13,522 nucleotides of DNA from CAYWTS01 sp964461265 (GCA_964461265.1 CAYWTS010000049.1:1-13522), one strand, 5' to 3'. Positions 1-7,483 are shown, counted from the stretch's first letter. The notes: generated by a model from the letters alone, not told the origin. Program-made: numbers and translations.

Positions 1-46
1 ACAAGATTCAATAAAAGCTTACAAGCAAAATAATAAGGAGGGAAAA

Positions 47-433
47 ATGGAATCACAGGAGGAATTAAAAAAACGTATCGGTGAGGAATCGTTCTGCATA
101 ACACAGCAAAAAGGAACAGAGAAGCCATTTGCAAATAAATACTGGGATAACCATGAAGCCGGTATATATAAATGTATTGTCTGCGGTCAGTACCTGTTTA
201 CGTCTGATACCAAATTCGAATCAGGTTCCGGCTGGCCCAGCTTTTTTCAACCGGTATCTGAAAATGCGGTTAAAGAGCAGGATGACCTATCATTCGGGAT
301 GGTTAGAACGGAAATTACATGCAGTAACTGTGGTTCTCACCTTGGACACGTATTTGATGATGGTCCGGAACCGACAGGAATGAGATACTGCATAAATTCT
401 TCGGCACTTGACTTTGTGAAAAAAGAGAAATAG
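47..433 (+). CDS. msrB: Peptide-methionine (R)-S-oxide reductase MsrB
   Basis: This enzyme reduces the R-epimer of methionine sulfoxide in oxidised proteins. The 128-residue product is a complete single-domain MsrB. Two CxxC pairs (C43/C46 in YKCIVCG and C92/C95 in CSNCG) form the structural zinc site. The conserved SGSGWPSF segment lies at about residues 59-66, HLGHVFDDGPEPTG at 98-111, and the catalytic cysteine is C115 in RYCINSSAL. The position in SGSGWPSF that carries a recycling cysteine in many MsrBs (SGCGWPSF) is serine here, so regeneration may use another cysteine such as C17 or direct thioredoxin attack; this is inference. There is no signal peptide, so the protein is probably cytoplasmic. 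The start is set by a strong Shine-Dalgarno (AAGGAGGG) a few bases upstream, the best one in the window. The gene converges on the minus-strand block to its right. Confidence 0.96.
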   Translation: MESQEELKKRIGEESFCITQQKGTEKPFANKYWDNHEAGIYKCIVCGQYLFTSDTKFESGSGWPSFFQPVSENAVKEQDDLSFGMVRTEITCSNCGSHLGHVFDDGPEPTGMRYCINSSALDFVKKEK

Positions 434-489
434 GAATCAACATTTCTTATTTGCTTAAAAGTGCGATTGAAAATTCTTTAAATTCTGAA

Positions 490-728
490 CTAAATACTTT
501 TTTTTAGCCGGTCGTTCATCATAATTTCAATTGCCTTTTCTTCGCTTGCTGCATCAAGAATTACAATTCCAAAAGATGCATCAGCACTTCTGCCAGCAAG
601 AAATACTACTTTTACATCTCTAAGCTTTTTTCAATAATTGAAGTGTTCTGAAATTATTTCGATTCTTTCGCAGTAACAGATTCAGAAAAATTTACTGTGG
701 GCGGTACGAGCATGTATATAAATTTCAT
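490..728 (-). pseudogene. Decayed YCII-related domain protein
   Basis: On the minus strand an ATG at 728 opens a frame beginning MKFIYMLVPPTVNFSES, which resembles the N-terminus of YCII-related proteins (FxYxLxPPRPxF). It reaches a TAA at 654-656. One base over, the family pattern continues: ISEHFNY, a TGA at 631-633 where family members have Trp, then KKLRDVKVVFLAGRSADASF and GIVILDAASEEKAIEIMMND, ending at a TAG at 490-492. The remnant therefore has a one-base loss near 655-660, an internal stop and a shortened C-terminus. YCII proteins are small dimeric alpha-beta barrel proteins, mostly of unknown role. The gene lies 10 bases downstream of the small membrane ORF on the same strand and was probably the last gene of that block. 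Assignment to YCII rests on pattern recall, not on a search. Confidence 0.72.
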
Positions 729-738
729 AATAACGTAA

Positions 739-897
739 TTATTTCACGTAACCAAGAAATATACCGAGTAATATTACCAGTATGATAATTGACAAAAATA
801 ATAAATAGAACTGTATTGATTTTTTAAATTTAAAGAGGAGCAACTTAACGTTTCCTTTCTTTTCCGTTTCGTCTTCTGAAACAGGATTAGTTATCAT
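739..897 (-). CDS. Small single-pass membrane protein, unknown function
   Basis: A 52-codon ORF runs from an ATG at 895-897 to a TAA at 739-741. Residues 1-27 are polar and charged (MITNPVSEDETEKKGN, then a basic patch KFKKS). Residues 28-50 form one hydrophobic segment (YLLFLSIIILVILLGIFLGY) ending with VK. The basic residues just before the segment suggest the N-terminus stays inside. The start overlaps the last 11 bases of the protease gene in another frame, an arrangement typical of translational coupling, and there is no clear Shine-Dalgarno of its own. I recognise no family. It could be a chance ORF, but the sharp polar/hydrophobic division and the overlap favour a real gene, perhaps acting with the exported protease. 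Confidence 0.55.
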   Translation of the reverse strand: MITNPVSEDETEKKGNVKLLLFKFKKSIQFYLLFLSIIILVILLGIFLGYVK

Positions 898-2164
898 TTA
901 ATAATAATTTAGTTTTGTTAATTATATCGTTCAGTTCCCGAGCATAGTTTTGATTAAGCTGAATAGCTTTTTCCCAGTCCTGTACCGCATTACTGTATTC
1001 AGATAGTTTATAATTTGTAAGCCCTCTATTGTAATACAAAACAGCTGAATTCTGAGTTAACGAAATAGCTTTCGTATAATCGTTAAGTGCCTTCTCATAA
1101 TTACTGATCGAGAAATAGGCATTACCGCGGTAGAAATAAGATTCAAAATTTTCGGGATTTTGTTCAAGTGTTTTTGTAAAATCCACAATAGCTTCTGCAT
1201 TTTCTTTGAGCTTTATATGCGAGCAGCCCCTCTTGAAATAAGCTATCTCGTCGTTTGCATTGGTTTCAAGATGTTTGGTAAAATAATATATTGCCTGTTT
1301 ATAATCTTCATTTTCATATGCTATATCTGCCTTCTGAATGTAATTAATTTGTTCGGCAGTTGTAAATTGGTGTGTGTGTTTGTTATCATCCGATTCTTCG
1401 TTTAAAACAAAGTTTGTATCCGCTGGAATATTTAGCGGTTCATTTGAATTTTTATGCTGATTTTCGGTTAGGCTTGACGGTATGGTATCCGGGACATTTG
1501 TTTTAATACTATCGCTCTTTGAAATCTGTACCGAATTAATTAATGGAATAATATCATTCACAGGAATGGCAAAATAAATATTCCCTTCGTGTTGTCCGCT
1601 CAAAGAAAGCCCAATCAATTCACCTTTTCCATTAACAATAGCACCGCCGCTTGAGCCTTCGGTTATTGGTGCGGTCATTTGTATAACATTAACAAAATTA
1701 TCTAATTGTCTGAAACCGCTGATTATTCCCTCGCTGATAGTATTTTCGAAACCTTCAGGACTGCCAATAGAATAAATCCTTTGTCCATGCCTGAGGTTAG
1801 AGCTTGAACCAACAGTAATGGGCTGCAGGTCAAGTTCAAGAACTTTTAAAATCAGTATGTCTTTAGCTTCATCTTTCTGAATTATCTCTGTTGTTTGAAA
1901 AGTCCTGTTATAGTGTTTTACCTCGATTCTAATTGCATCTTTTATAATATGATGTGTTGTTACTACTAGTGCTCCGGCAATCGAATCGGGTGATGAAACA
2001 ACTACACCGCTGCCCTGGAATATATCACCGTTTTGGGCGTAAGCCAGCACAATTACTACAGAATTGTTTACCTTTTCATAGATTACTTCAGGCGAAAGGT
2101 CGTTTTGAGAGTAAACCCTTAGTGTAAAAGATATTAGTAAAGCTGTAAAGCAAAGAAATTTCAT
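887..2164 (-). CDS. Exported trypsin-like (S1C/DegP-type) serine protease with C-terminal TPR repeats
   Basis: The 425-residue protein has an N-terminal signal peptide (hydrophobic residues 3-14, probable cleavage near VYSQ, 17-20), so it should act in the periplasm or envelope. Residues about 25-210 form a trypsin-like domain with an apparently complete triad: His72 in VVTTHHIIKDA, Asp102 in DEAKDILILKV and Ser172 in TEGSSGGAIVNG (GSSGG instead of the usual GNSGG). A polar linker of about 60 residues follows, then four TPR units at about 271-304, 305-338, 339-372 and 373-406 (for example YFYRGNAYFSISNYEKALND). There is no PDZ domain, unlike DegP/HtrA, so the TPRs may supply substrate or partner binding; this is inference. 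It lies 31 bases after the cstA-like gene on the same strand and is probably cotranscribed with it. No strong Shine-Dalgarno precedes the ATG. Confidence 0.88.
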   Translation of the reverse strand: MKFLCFTALLISFTLRVYSQNDLSPEVIYEKVNNSVVIVLAYAQNGDIFQGSGVVVSSPDSIAGALVVTTHHIIKDAIRIEVKHYNRTFQTTEIIQKDEAKDILILKVLELDLQPITVGSSSNLRHGQRIYSIGSPEGFENTISEGIISGFRQLDNFVNVIQMTAPITEGSSGGAIVNGKGELIGLSLSGQHEGNIYFAIPVNDIIPLINSVQISKSDSIKTNVPDTIPSSLTENQHKNSNEPLNIPADTNFVLNEESDDNKHTHQFTTAEQINYIQKADIAYENEDYKQAIYYFTKHLETNANDEIAYFKRGCSHIKLKENAEAIVDFTKTLEQNPENFESYFYRGNAYFSISNYEKALNDYTKAISLTQNSAVLYYNRGLTNYKLSEYSNAVQDWEKAIQLNQNYARELNDIINKTKLLLNDN

Positions 2165-2195
2165 GATACAAAATTAATTCCGATAATTAGTTCAT

Positions 2196-3980
2196 TCAAT
2201 CCCTTAGAATAAAAGTGCTTTTTATTTTTAAATTTTCTCTAAGTGTTATAAAAATTATTGATATTGCAAGTAATGCCAATGCTAGGCTTAAGAGTCCCAC
2301 AGGATCTATTATTGTCCTAATACCTGCCTGAACAGCTTGCAGCCATTTTATGATATTTAGAGTCAGTGCCCATAAGGTCATTACAGTCATAAATACCATT
2401 GGCAGCCCAACAATTATTTCTGCTGTTAAACCTTTCTCAAGTCTCCGTACCCAGGTAAACAACCCGATTAAGCTGAGTGCAGCCAGCAATTGGTTACTTG
2501 CTCCGAATATGGGCCATACGGCAAGATACGAAGGTATAACTTTTCCTTCAGGTGAAATCATCGTTGTGCTAAGCATTACTGCTGGTAATGCAATTGTTAT
2601 TAAAGTTGAAATATATCTGCCTTTATTCTCTTTGAATCCAAATAATTCCTGAATTAAGTATCTTCCCAGTCTTGTGGTTACATCGATAGTATCGAACACG
2701 AATGTAGCAAATGCAAGCATTCCAAAACTAATAGCAAACTGTATATCGATTCCAAGCTTTGAAATGAATTTCCCAATACCGAGTGCAAACACTGTATCGG
2801 GTGAGGATTTAAAATCGGATGGCAATAAAATCATAACAGTGCTAAGTGCAATAAGGGCAATCAAACCTTCAAGCAGCATTCCTCCGTAACCTACAAGCGG
2901 AGCATCGCATTCCGATTTAAGTTGTTTGCTTGTTGTCCCGCTGCATACAATGCCATGAAATCCGCTGCAGGCACCGCAAGCAATTGTAATAAATAAAATA
3001 GGGAACAGAGGTCCAAGTTTATCGTTAGTAAATCCTGTGAATGATTCGAAGTTTAAATGGAATTCTCCGGCAGCTGAACCCGCAAATATCCCGATTATTC
3101 CTCCCAGTAATATAATGTATAAGAATGTTCCGCCAAGAAACCCCCTGGGCTGCAGGAGTAACCACATGGGTAATACCGAAGCTATACCGCAGTAAAAAAG
3201 TATTAAATAATTCCATGTTGAAGTAGGTTCAAGGTATGCCGGGATAGAATTACCTGTTCCAAGTATCGAAGAGAGGGAGGAAATATGTAAAGGAATCTTT
3301 TGTCCGATTATTATTATTACACCAATTAGTAAAATAAAAAAGGTAATGGCAATTCGCCTTATGAGTTTATTATCTTTACTATACTTTTGAATTACCTTCA
3401 GCACTATACCGAGTATAATAGCAAGACTAAGGTATAGTATGCTGCTGGATGCTGTGCCTGCACCAATAACTGTATCAACTATATTACCGGAAGCATCTTT
3501 TATTTGAATGTTATTTACAAATGCACGGGAAGTAATATCTGTGAAAGCAGTCAGAACATAAATAAGTGTTAACCATATATATGAAATAAAAAATAAATAA
3601 GCTTTTTTGCCGGTGTATTCTTTTACTACTTCAGCAACGGATTTTGCTTTATGTTTTATCGAACCAACAAGTGTAGAGAAATCATGAACAGCCCCAACAA
3701 ATATACATCCTAAAACAATCCATAAAAGAGCAGGCAGCCACCCGAAAGCAAGACCTGCAATAATTGGTCCAAATATTGGCCCTGCTGCGGAAATTGCTGA
3801 AAAATGCTGTGCGAGAAGGTACCATCGGTTAGTAGGTATGTAGTCAATACCATCTGAAAATTCACTTGCGGGTGTAATTGCTTCACAATCTAACCTATAT
3901 AGACGTGAAATTCTTCTAGAATAGACAAAATACGCTAAAATGAAAAGAATAGAACAAATCAGAACAATAATTCCAACCAT
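2196..3980 (-). CDS. cstA: CstA-family carbon starvation transporter (peptide/pyruvate permease type)
   Basis: This is a polytopic inner-membrane transporter of 594 residues, shorter than the roughly 700-residue E. coli CstA and BtsT. Family hallmarks are visible in order: an N-terminal membrane helix (residues 2-20); IPTNRWYLLAQHFSAISAAG followed by PIFGPI (48-73); VGAVHDFSTLVGSIKHKAKS (95-114); ITIACGACSGFHGIVCSGTT (331-350); TFVFDTIDVTTRLGRYLIQE (426-445); and VWPIFGASNQLLAALSL (488-504). Characterised relatives take up peptides or pyruvate when carbon is scarce; the substrate here cannot be read from sequence. The ATG at 3978-3980 begins just before the first helix. It lacks a clear Shine-Dalgarno, as is common in Bacteroidota-like genomes. 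The gene diverges from the rpsL operon across a 240-base AT-rich gap and leads the minus-strand block containing the protease. Confidence 0.93.
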   Translation of the reverse strand: MVGIIVLICSILFILAYFVYSRRISRLYRLDCEAITPASEFSDGIDYIPTNRWYLLAQHFSAISAAGPIFGPIIAGLAFGWLPALLWIVLGCIFVGAVHDFSTLVGSIKHKAKSVAEVVKEYTGKKAYLFFISYIWLTLIYVLTAFTDITSRAFVNNIQIKDASGNIVDTVIGAGTASSSILYLSLAIILGIVLKVIQKYSKDNKLIRRIAITFFILLIGVIIIIGQKIPLHISSLSSILGTGNSIPAYLEPTSTWNYLILFYCGIASVLPMWLLLQPRGFLGGTFLYIILLGGIIGIFAGSAAGEFHLNFESFTGFTNDKLGPLFPILFITIACGACSGFHGIVCSGTTSKQLKSECDAPLVGYGGMLLEGLIALIALSTVMILLPSDFKSSPDTVFALGIGKFISKLGIDIQFAISFGMLAFATFVFDTIDVTTRLGRYLIQELFGFKENKGRYISTLITIALPAVMLSTTMISPEGKVIPSYLAVWPIFGASNQLLAALSLIGLFTWVRRLEKGLTAEIIVGLPMVFMTVMTLWALTLNIIKWLQAVQAGIRTIIDPVGLLSLALALLAISIIFITLRENLKIKSTFILRD

Positions 3981-4125
3981 TTCAACAAATTATTTTAAAT
4001 TATACAGTTTAAATTTAAAAATAATGAAAATTGTTAAATTAAACATTTAAATAGCAGTGTTATTTAGTACTCATTTTATATATATCTAAAATTTGTTGTT
4101 TTTGCTTTAAAATATAAAACTTACC

Positions 4126-4156
4126 TTGACTATTTAGGTGAATATCGATATTTTTG
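4126..4156 (+). promoter_or_regulatory. Probable promoter of the rpsL (str–S10) operon
   Basis: In the 240-base divergent gap (3981-4220) a TTGACT at 4126-4131 is followed after 17 bases by TATTTT at 4149-4154, a fair sigma-70 arrangement. The same bases extend to TATTTTTG at 4149-4156, an exact fit to the Bacteroidota -7 element TAnnTTTG, and the TTG at 4126-4128 lies 20 bases ahead, within the spacing reported for the -33 element. Transcription would start near 4160 and leave a leader of about 60 bases. That leader contains a 6-bp hairpin (ACTTAA 4168-4173 with TTAAGT 4180-4185). The rest of the gap is AT-rich, and I see no convincing cstA promoter in it. Confidence 0.55.
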
Positions 4157-4220
4157 TAGTTTCAGAAACTTAAGGATTTTTAAGTCATTTAGGACTAACA
4201 AGTTTTTAAAGGGAATTTTT

Positions 4221-4607
4221 GTGCCAACAATAAATCAGCTTGTCCGTAAAGGGCGAAAACAACTGAAATTTAAAAGCAAATCACCTGCTTTGAGTTCTTG
4301 TCCTCAAAAACGGGGTGTTTGTACGAGAGTATATACTACTACACCTAAAAAACCAAACTCAGCTTTAAGAAAAGTTGCAAGAGTAAGGCTTACAAATGGT
4401 ATGGAAGTTACAGCGTATATCCCTGGAGAAGGTCACAATTTACAGGAACACTCCATTGTTTTGATAAGAGGAGGAAGGGTTAAAGATCTTCCGGGTGTAC
4501 GATACCATATTATCAGAGGTGCAATCGACTCAAGCGGAGTTACCGATAGAAAACAGGGACGCTCTAAGTACGGTGCCAAGAAATCGAAAACATCAACAGC
4601 AAAATAA
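4221..4607 (+). CDS. rpsL: 30S ribosomal protein S12
   Basis: S12 sits at the decoding centre of the small subunit and supports tRNA selection accuracy. The 128-residue protein aligns over its length with the E. coli protein (124 residues): PQKRGVCTRVYTTTPKKPNS at about 28-47, GEGHNLQEHS at 69-78, and RGGRVKDLPGVRYH at 83-96. Both loop lysines where streptomycin resistance changes occur (E. coli K42 and K87, here K43 and K88) are wild type, and the Asp that is methylthiolated in E. coli (D88) is present as D89. Translation starts at GTG (4221), placed by an AAAGGGA Shine-Dalgarno at 4208-4214. It is first in the operon, with rpsG starting 5 bases after its stop. Confidence 0.98.
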   Translation: MPTINQLVRKGRKQLKFKSKSPALSSCPQKRGVCTRVYTTTPKKPNSALRKVARVRLTNGMEVTAYIPGEGHNLQEHSIVLIRGGRVKDLPGVRYHIIRGAIDSSGVTDRKQGRSKYGAKKSKTSTAK

Positions 4608-4612
4608 TATTA

Positions 4613-5080
4613 ATGCGCAGAAAACAAGCAGAGAAAAGAATCAGAAAATCCGATAGAAAGTATAACGACGTATTAGTCGGCAGGTTTATTAATTGTATTA
4701 TGAAAAGAGGCTTAAAGCAAACCGCCGAAAATATTTTATATGATGCCTTCGAAATAATACAGGAGAAAACCAAAAACGATCCTCTTGAAGTATTCAAGAA
4801 GGCAGTAGGAAACGTTCAGCCGGTTCTTGAGGTTCGCTCAAGGCGTGTTGGAGGTGCTAACTACCAGGTCCCTACCGAAGTACGCCCTGAAAGAAGAATT
4901 GCTTTGGCTATAAAATGGATTTTAACGTACTCAAGGGAAAAAGCCGGTAAATCGATGTCCGAAAAACTGGCAAGTGAACTTATGGCTGCAGCTAATAATG
5001 AAGGTAATTCTGTGAAGAAGAAAGAAGATACTCACAGGATGGCTGAAGCTAACAAAGCATTTGCACATTTCAGGTGGTAA
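4613..5080 (+). CDS. rpsG: 30S ribosomal protein S7
   Basis: S7 is a primary binding protein of the 16S rRNA 3' major domain and nucleates assembly of the 30S head near the E site. The 155 residues are full length for the family. Conserved stretches include MRRKQAEKR at the N-terminus, VGRFINCIMKRGLKQTAE at about 22-39, PVLEVRSRRVGGANYQVPTE at about 70-89, and the C-terminal ANKAFAHFRW. The spacing from rpsL is only 5 bases, so the two are probably translationally coupled. The long rpsL–rpsG spacer through which E. coli S7 represses its own operon is absent, so that feedback site cannot exist here in the same form. A 116-base AT-rich gap separates it from fusA. Confidence 0.98.
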   Translation: MRRKQAEKRIRKSDRKYNDVLVGRFINCIMKRGLKQTAENILYDAFEIIQEKTKNDPLEVFKKAVGNVQPVLEVRSRRVGGANYQVPTEVRPERRIALAIKWILTYSREKAGKSMSEKLASELMAAANNEGNSVKKKEDTHRMAEANKAFAHFRW

Positions 5081-5196
5081 ATTTTGTTATTTTCTATTTT
5101 CATTATACATTTTACAATACCGTAATCAGAGCCTGTCTTCAATAATATTAATCTTTATTTCTTTAATAAATTTATAATGTGTAATTTGGAATTTTA

Positions 5197-7293
5197 ATGT
5201 CAAGAAAAGTATCAATAGATAAAACGCGGAACATTGGTATAATGGCTCATATAGATGCCGGTAAAACCACAACTACTGAGCGTATATTGTATTATACAGG
5301 CAGGCTTCATCGAATGGGTGAAGTGCATGAAGGTGCTGCAACAATGGACTGGATGGAACAAGAAAAAGAACGGGGTATTACAATAACCAGTGCAGCTACA
5401 ACCTGCTTTTGGAAAGACCACAGGATAAATATCATAGATACACCCGGTCATGTGGATTTTACCGCTGAAGTTGAAAGGTCGTTAAGAGTTTTAGACGGAG
5501 CTGTAGCTTTATTTTGTGCTGTCGGTGGTGTTGAACCGCAGTCGGAAACCGTATGGCGACAGGCTGATAAATACGGTGTCCCAAGAATTGCATTTGTGAA
5601 TAAAATGGATAGAGTCGGTGCAGATTATTATAACGTAATTGATATGATGCATAAAAGACTGAAAGCAAATGCCGTTCCTATTCAGCTTCCAATCGGTCAG
5701 GGAGAAATGTTTGTAGGCCAGATAGATCTCATCCGTATGAAAGCTTTTTTTTATCATGATGAATCGCTTGGTGCAACGTGGACTGAAGAAGATATTCCTA
5801 AATCTTTAGTAGAGAAAGCCAAACAGTACAGGATTAAGCTTCTTGAAGCTGTTTCCGAAATTGATGACACACTGCTTGAGAAATATCTAAGCGGCAAAGA
5901 AATATCAGATACAGAAATTGTAAACGTATTAAGATTAGCAACATTAAAAGTCAAAATAATCCCGGTTCTTTGTGGTTCATCATTTAAGAATAAGGGCGTA
6001 CAAACTCTGCTTGATGCTGTTATAAATTTTTTACCTTGTCCGAAGGATATTGGTGAGGTGTGGGGTCATCATGTTCATAGAGATGACCATATCATCAGGG
6101 AGATTGATGATAATGAAAACTTTTCTGCACTTGCTTTTAAGATTATGACTGACCCGTATGTCGGTAAATTAACGTTTTTTAGGGTTTATTCGGGCACTAT
6201 GAAATCCGGTTCTTATATTTTTAATCCGAATTCAAACAGGAAGGAGAGAATTGGAAGATTACTCCAGATGCATGCTAATCACAGGGAAGATATAGAAGAA
6301 GTTTACGCAGGTGATATAGCTGCTGCAATAGGTTTGAAGTTTACCAAAACAGGCGATACTCTTTGTGATGAATCGGACCCGATAATACTTGAACGAATGT
6401 CATTTCCCGAACCCGTTATTTCAATTGCTATAGAACCGAAAACCAAAGCAGACCATGATAAGCTCGGTGAATCTTTAACCAAGCTTGCGGATGAAGATCC
6501 CACTTTAAAAATAAGTTCTAATGAAGAAACCGGTCAAACACTGCTTTCAGGTATGGGTGAGCTGCATCTTGAAATAATTATTGACCGATTAAAACGTGAG
6601 TTTAAAGTAGAAGCTAATATTGGCAAGCCACAGGTTGCTTATAAAGAAACCATTAGAAAGAAAGTTGAGCAGGAAGGTAAGTTTATTAGACAATCCGGAG
6701 GCAGAGGACAATTTGGTCACGTTTTGCTTGAAATAGAACCTAATGAAAAGGGAAAAGGCTATATATTTGAAAATGCTATAGTAGGCGGTGTGATTCCCAA
6801 AGAGTATATTCCATCTGTATCGCAAGGTGTACAGGAAGCTATGAAAAACGGAATATTGGCTGGTTATCCTGTAGAGGATGTAAAAGTGAGGCTTACATAT
6901 GGTTCGTATCATGAAGTTGATTCGTCGGAGATGGCGTTTAAGATTGCAGGCTCGATTGCTTTTAAACAAGGAGCATTGAAAGCAAATCCTGTTTTGCTTG
7001 AACCTGTGATGAAAGTGGAGGTAACTACACCTGATGAATACCTAGGAGATGTTATGGGTGATTTAAATTCAAGGCGCGGGAAAATTGAAGGTATGTCCCA
7101 AAGAAGCGATGCTCAGGTCATACATGCTATGGTCCCTTTATCTGAAATGTTCGGATATGCAACATCTTTACGCTCTAAGACACAGGGAAGGGCAATTTAT
7201 AATATGGAATTCGCTTATTACGAGGAAGTTCCTAAGTCTATTTCTGACCAGATTATCGAGAAGTTTAAAGGTAAAGAAGCAGTAACTATTTAA
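5197..7293 (+). CDS. fusA: Translation elongation factor G (EF-G)
   Basis: EF-G is the GTPase that drives tRNA–mRNA translocation after peptide bond formation. At 698 residues it is full length (E. coli 704). The GTPase signatures are intact: AHIDAGKT at 17-24 (G1), ERGITI with T62 (G2), DTPGH at 81-85 (G3) and NKMD at 135-138 (G4). Domains II-V follow, including the conserved GMGELHLEIIIDRLKREF, SGGRGQFGH in domain IV, and GDLNSRRGKIEGM in domain V. The ATG at 5197 gives the family N-terminus and has only a weak purine-rich site ahead of it. It lies 116 bases after rpsG in the classical str order. No second fusA copy is present in the window. Confidence 0.98.
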   Translation: MSRKVSIDKTRNIGIMAHIDAGKTTTTERILYYTGRLHRMGEVHEGAATMDWMEQEKERGITITSAATTCFWKDHRINIIDTPGHVDFTAEVERSLRVLDGAVALFCAVGGVEPQSETVWRQADKYGVPRIAFVNKMDRVGADYYNVIDMMHKRLKANAVPIQLPIGQGEMFVGQIDLIRMKAFFYHDESLGATWTEEDIPKSLVEKAKQYRIKLLEAVSEIDDTLLEKYLSGKEISDTEIVNVLRLATLKVKIIPVLCGSSFKNKGVQTLLDAVINFLPCPKDIGEVWGHHVHRDDHIIREIDDNENFSALAFKIMTDPYVGKLTFFRVYSGTMKSGSYIFNPNSNRKERIGRLLQMHANHREDIEEVYAGDIAAAIGLKFTKTGDTLCDESDPIILERMSFPEPVISIAIEPKTKADHDKLGESLTKLADEDPTLKISSNEETGQTLLSGMGELHLEIIIDRLKREFKVEANIGKPQVAYKETIRKKVEQEGKFIRQSGGRGQFGHVLLEIEPNEKGKGYIFENAIVGGVIPKEYIPSVSQGVQEAMKNGILAGYPVEDVKVRLTYGSYHEVDSSEMAFKIAGSIAFKQGALKANPVLLEPVMKVEVTTPDEYLGDVMGDLNSRRGKIEGMSQRSDAQVIHAMVPLSEMFGYATSLRSKTQGRAIYNMEFAYYEEVPKSISDQIIEKFKGKEAVTI

Positions 7294-7315
7294 GTTCTTT
7301 AACAAATACGGGCTG

Positions 7316-7340
7316 GTTCTGTAATATTACAGGACAGAAC
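7316..7340 (+). other. Hairpin in the fusA 3' region
   Basis: GTTCTGT at 7316-7322 pairs perfectly with ACAGAAC at 7334-7340 around an 11-base loop. An overlapping 12-base perfect palindrome, TGTAATATTACA, lies at 7320-7331, so two alternative foldings are possible. There is no downstream T-run, so this is not a typical intrinsic terminator. A role in mRNA 3'-end formation or in separating fusA from the tRNA by processing is plausible but unproven. Confidence 0.4.
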
Positions 7341-7384
7341 TCGTCGATTAGACACATAATGCGTTCTATAAAATTTTCCGCAAA

Positions 7385-7400
7385 CTGCCTGAAGAGGCAG
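7385..7400 (+). other. Hairpin immediately upstream of the tRNA gene
   Basis: CTGCCT (7385-7390) and AGGCAG (7395-7400) form a 6-bp GC-rich stem around a GAAG tetraloop. It ends 9 bases before the mature tRNA 5' end. No T-tract follows, so termination is unlikely. It could help present the RNase P substrate or stabilise the fusA 3' end after tRNA excision; that is inference. Confidence 0.4.
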
Positions 7401-7409
7401 GGAGCTGCC

Positions 7410-7483
7410 GGGCCAGTAGCTCAGTCGGTTAGAGCGCGTGCCTTATAAGCACGAGGTGGGAGGTTCGATTCCTCCCTGGCCCA
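7410..7483 (+). tRNA. tRNA-Ile (anticodon UAU)
   Basis: The 74 bases fold into a complete cloverleaf: acceptor GGGCCAG/CTGGCCC, D stem GCTC/GAGC, anticodon stem CGTGC/GCACG with loop CTTATAA, variable loop AGGTG, T stem GGAGG/CCTCC with loop TTCGATT, and discriminator A73. The anticodon at 7444-7446 is TAT, which reads AUA. Isoleucine identity elements known from E. coli are mostly present: A35, U36, A37, A38, A73, C4-G69 and U12-A23, with U-A in place of C29-G41. The body closely resembles an ordinary tRNA-Ile(GAU), suggesting a G34-to-T34 derivative. CCA is not encoded (the next bases are CAA). It sits between fusA and tuf and is probably excised from their common transcript. Confidence 0.95.

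Noticed and set aside
1..36. A possible C-terminal tail of an upstream gene ending at TAA 31-33
   Set aside because: Ten codons before a stop are too few to support a gene, and another frame is also open there.
3025..3216. Open frames antisense to or overlapping cstA, fusA, tuf and the ribosomal protein genes
   Set aside because: They lie in alternative frames of strongly conserved genes, lack ribosome sites and show no family resemblance.
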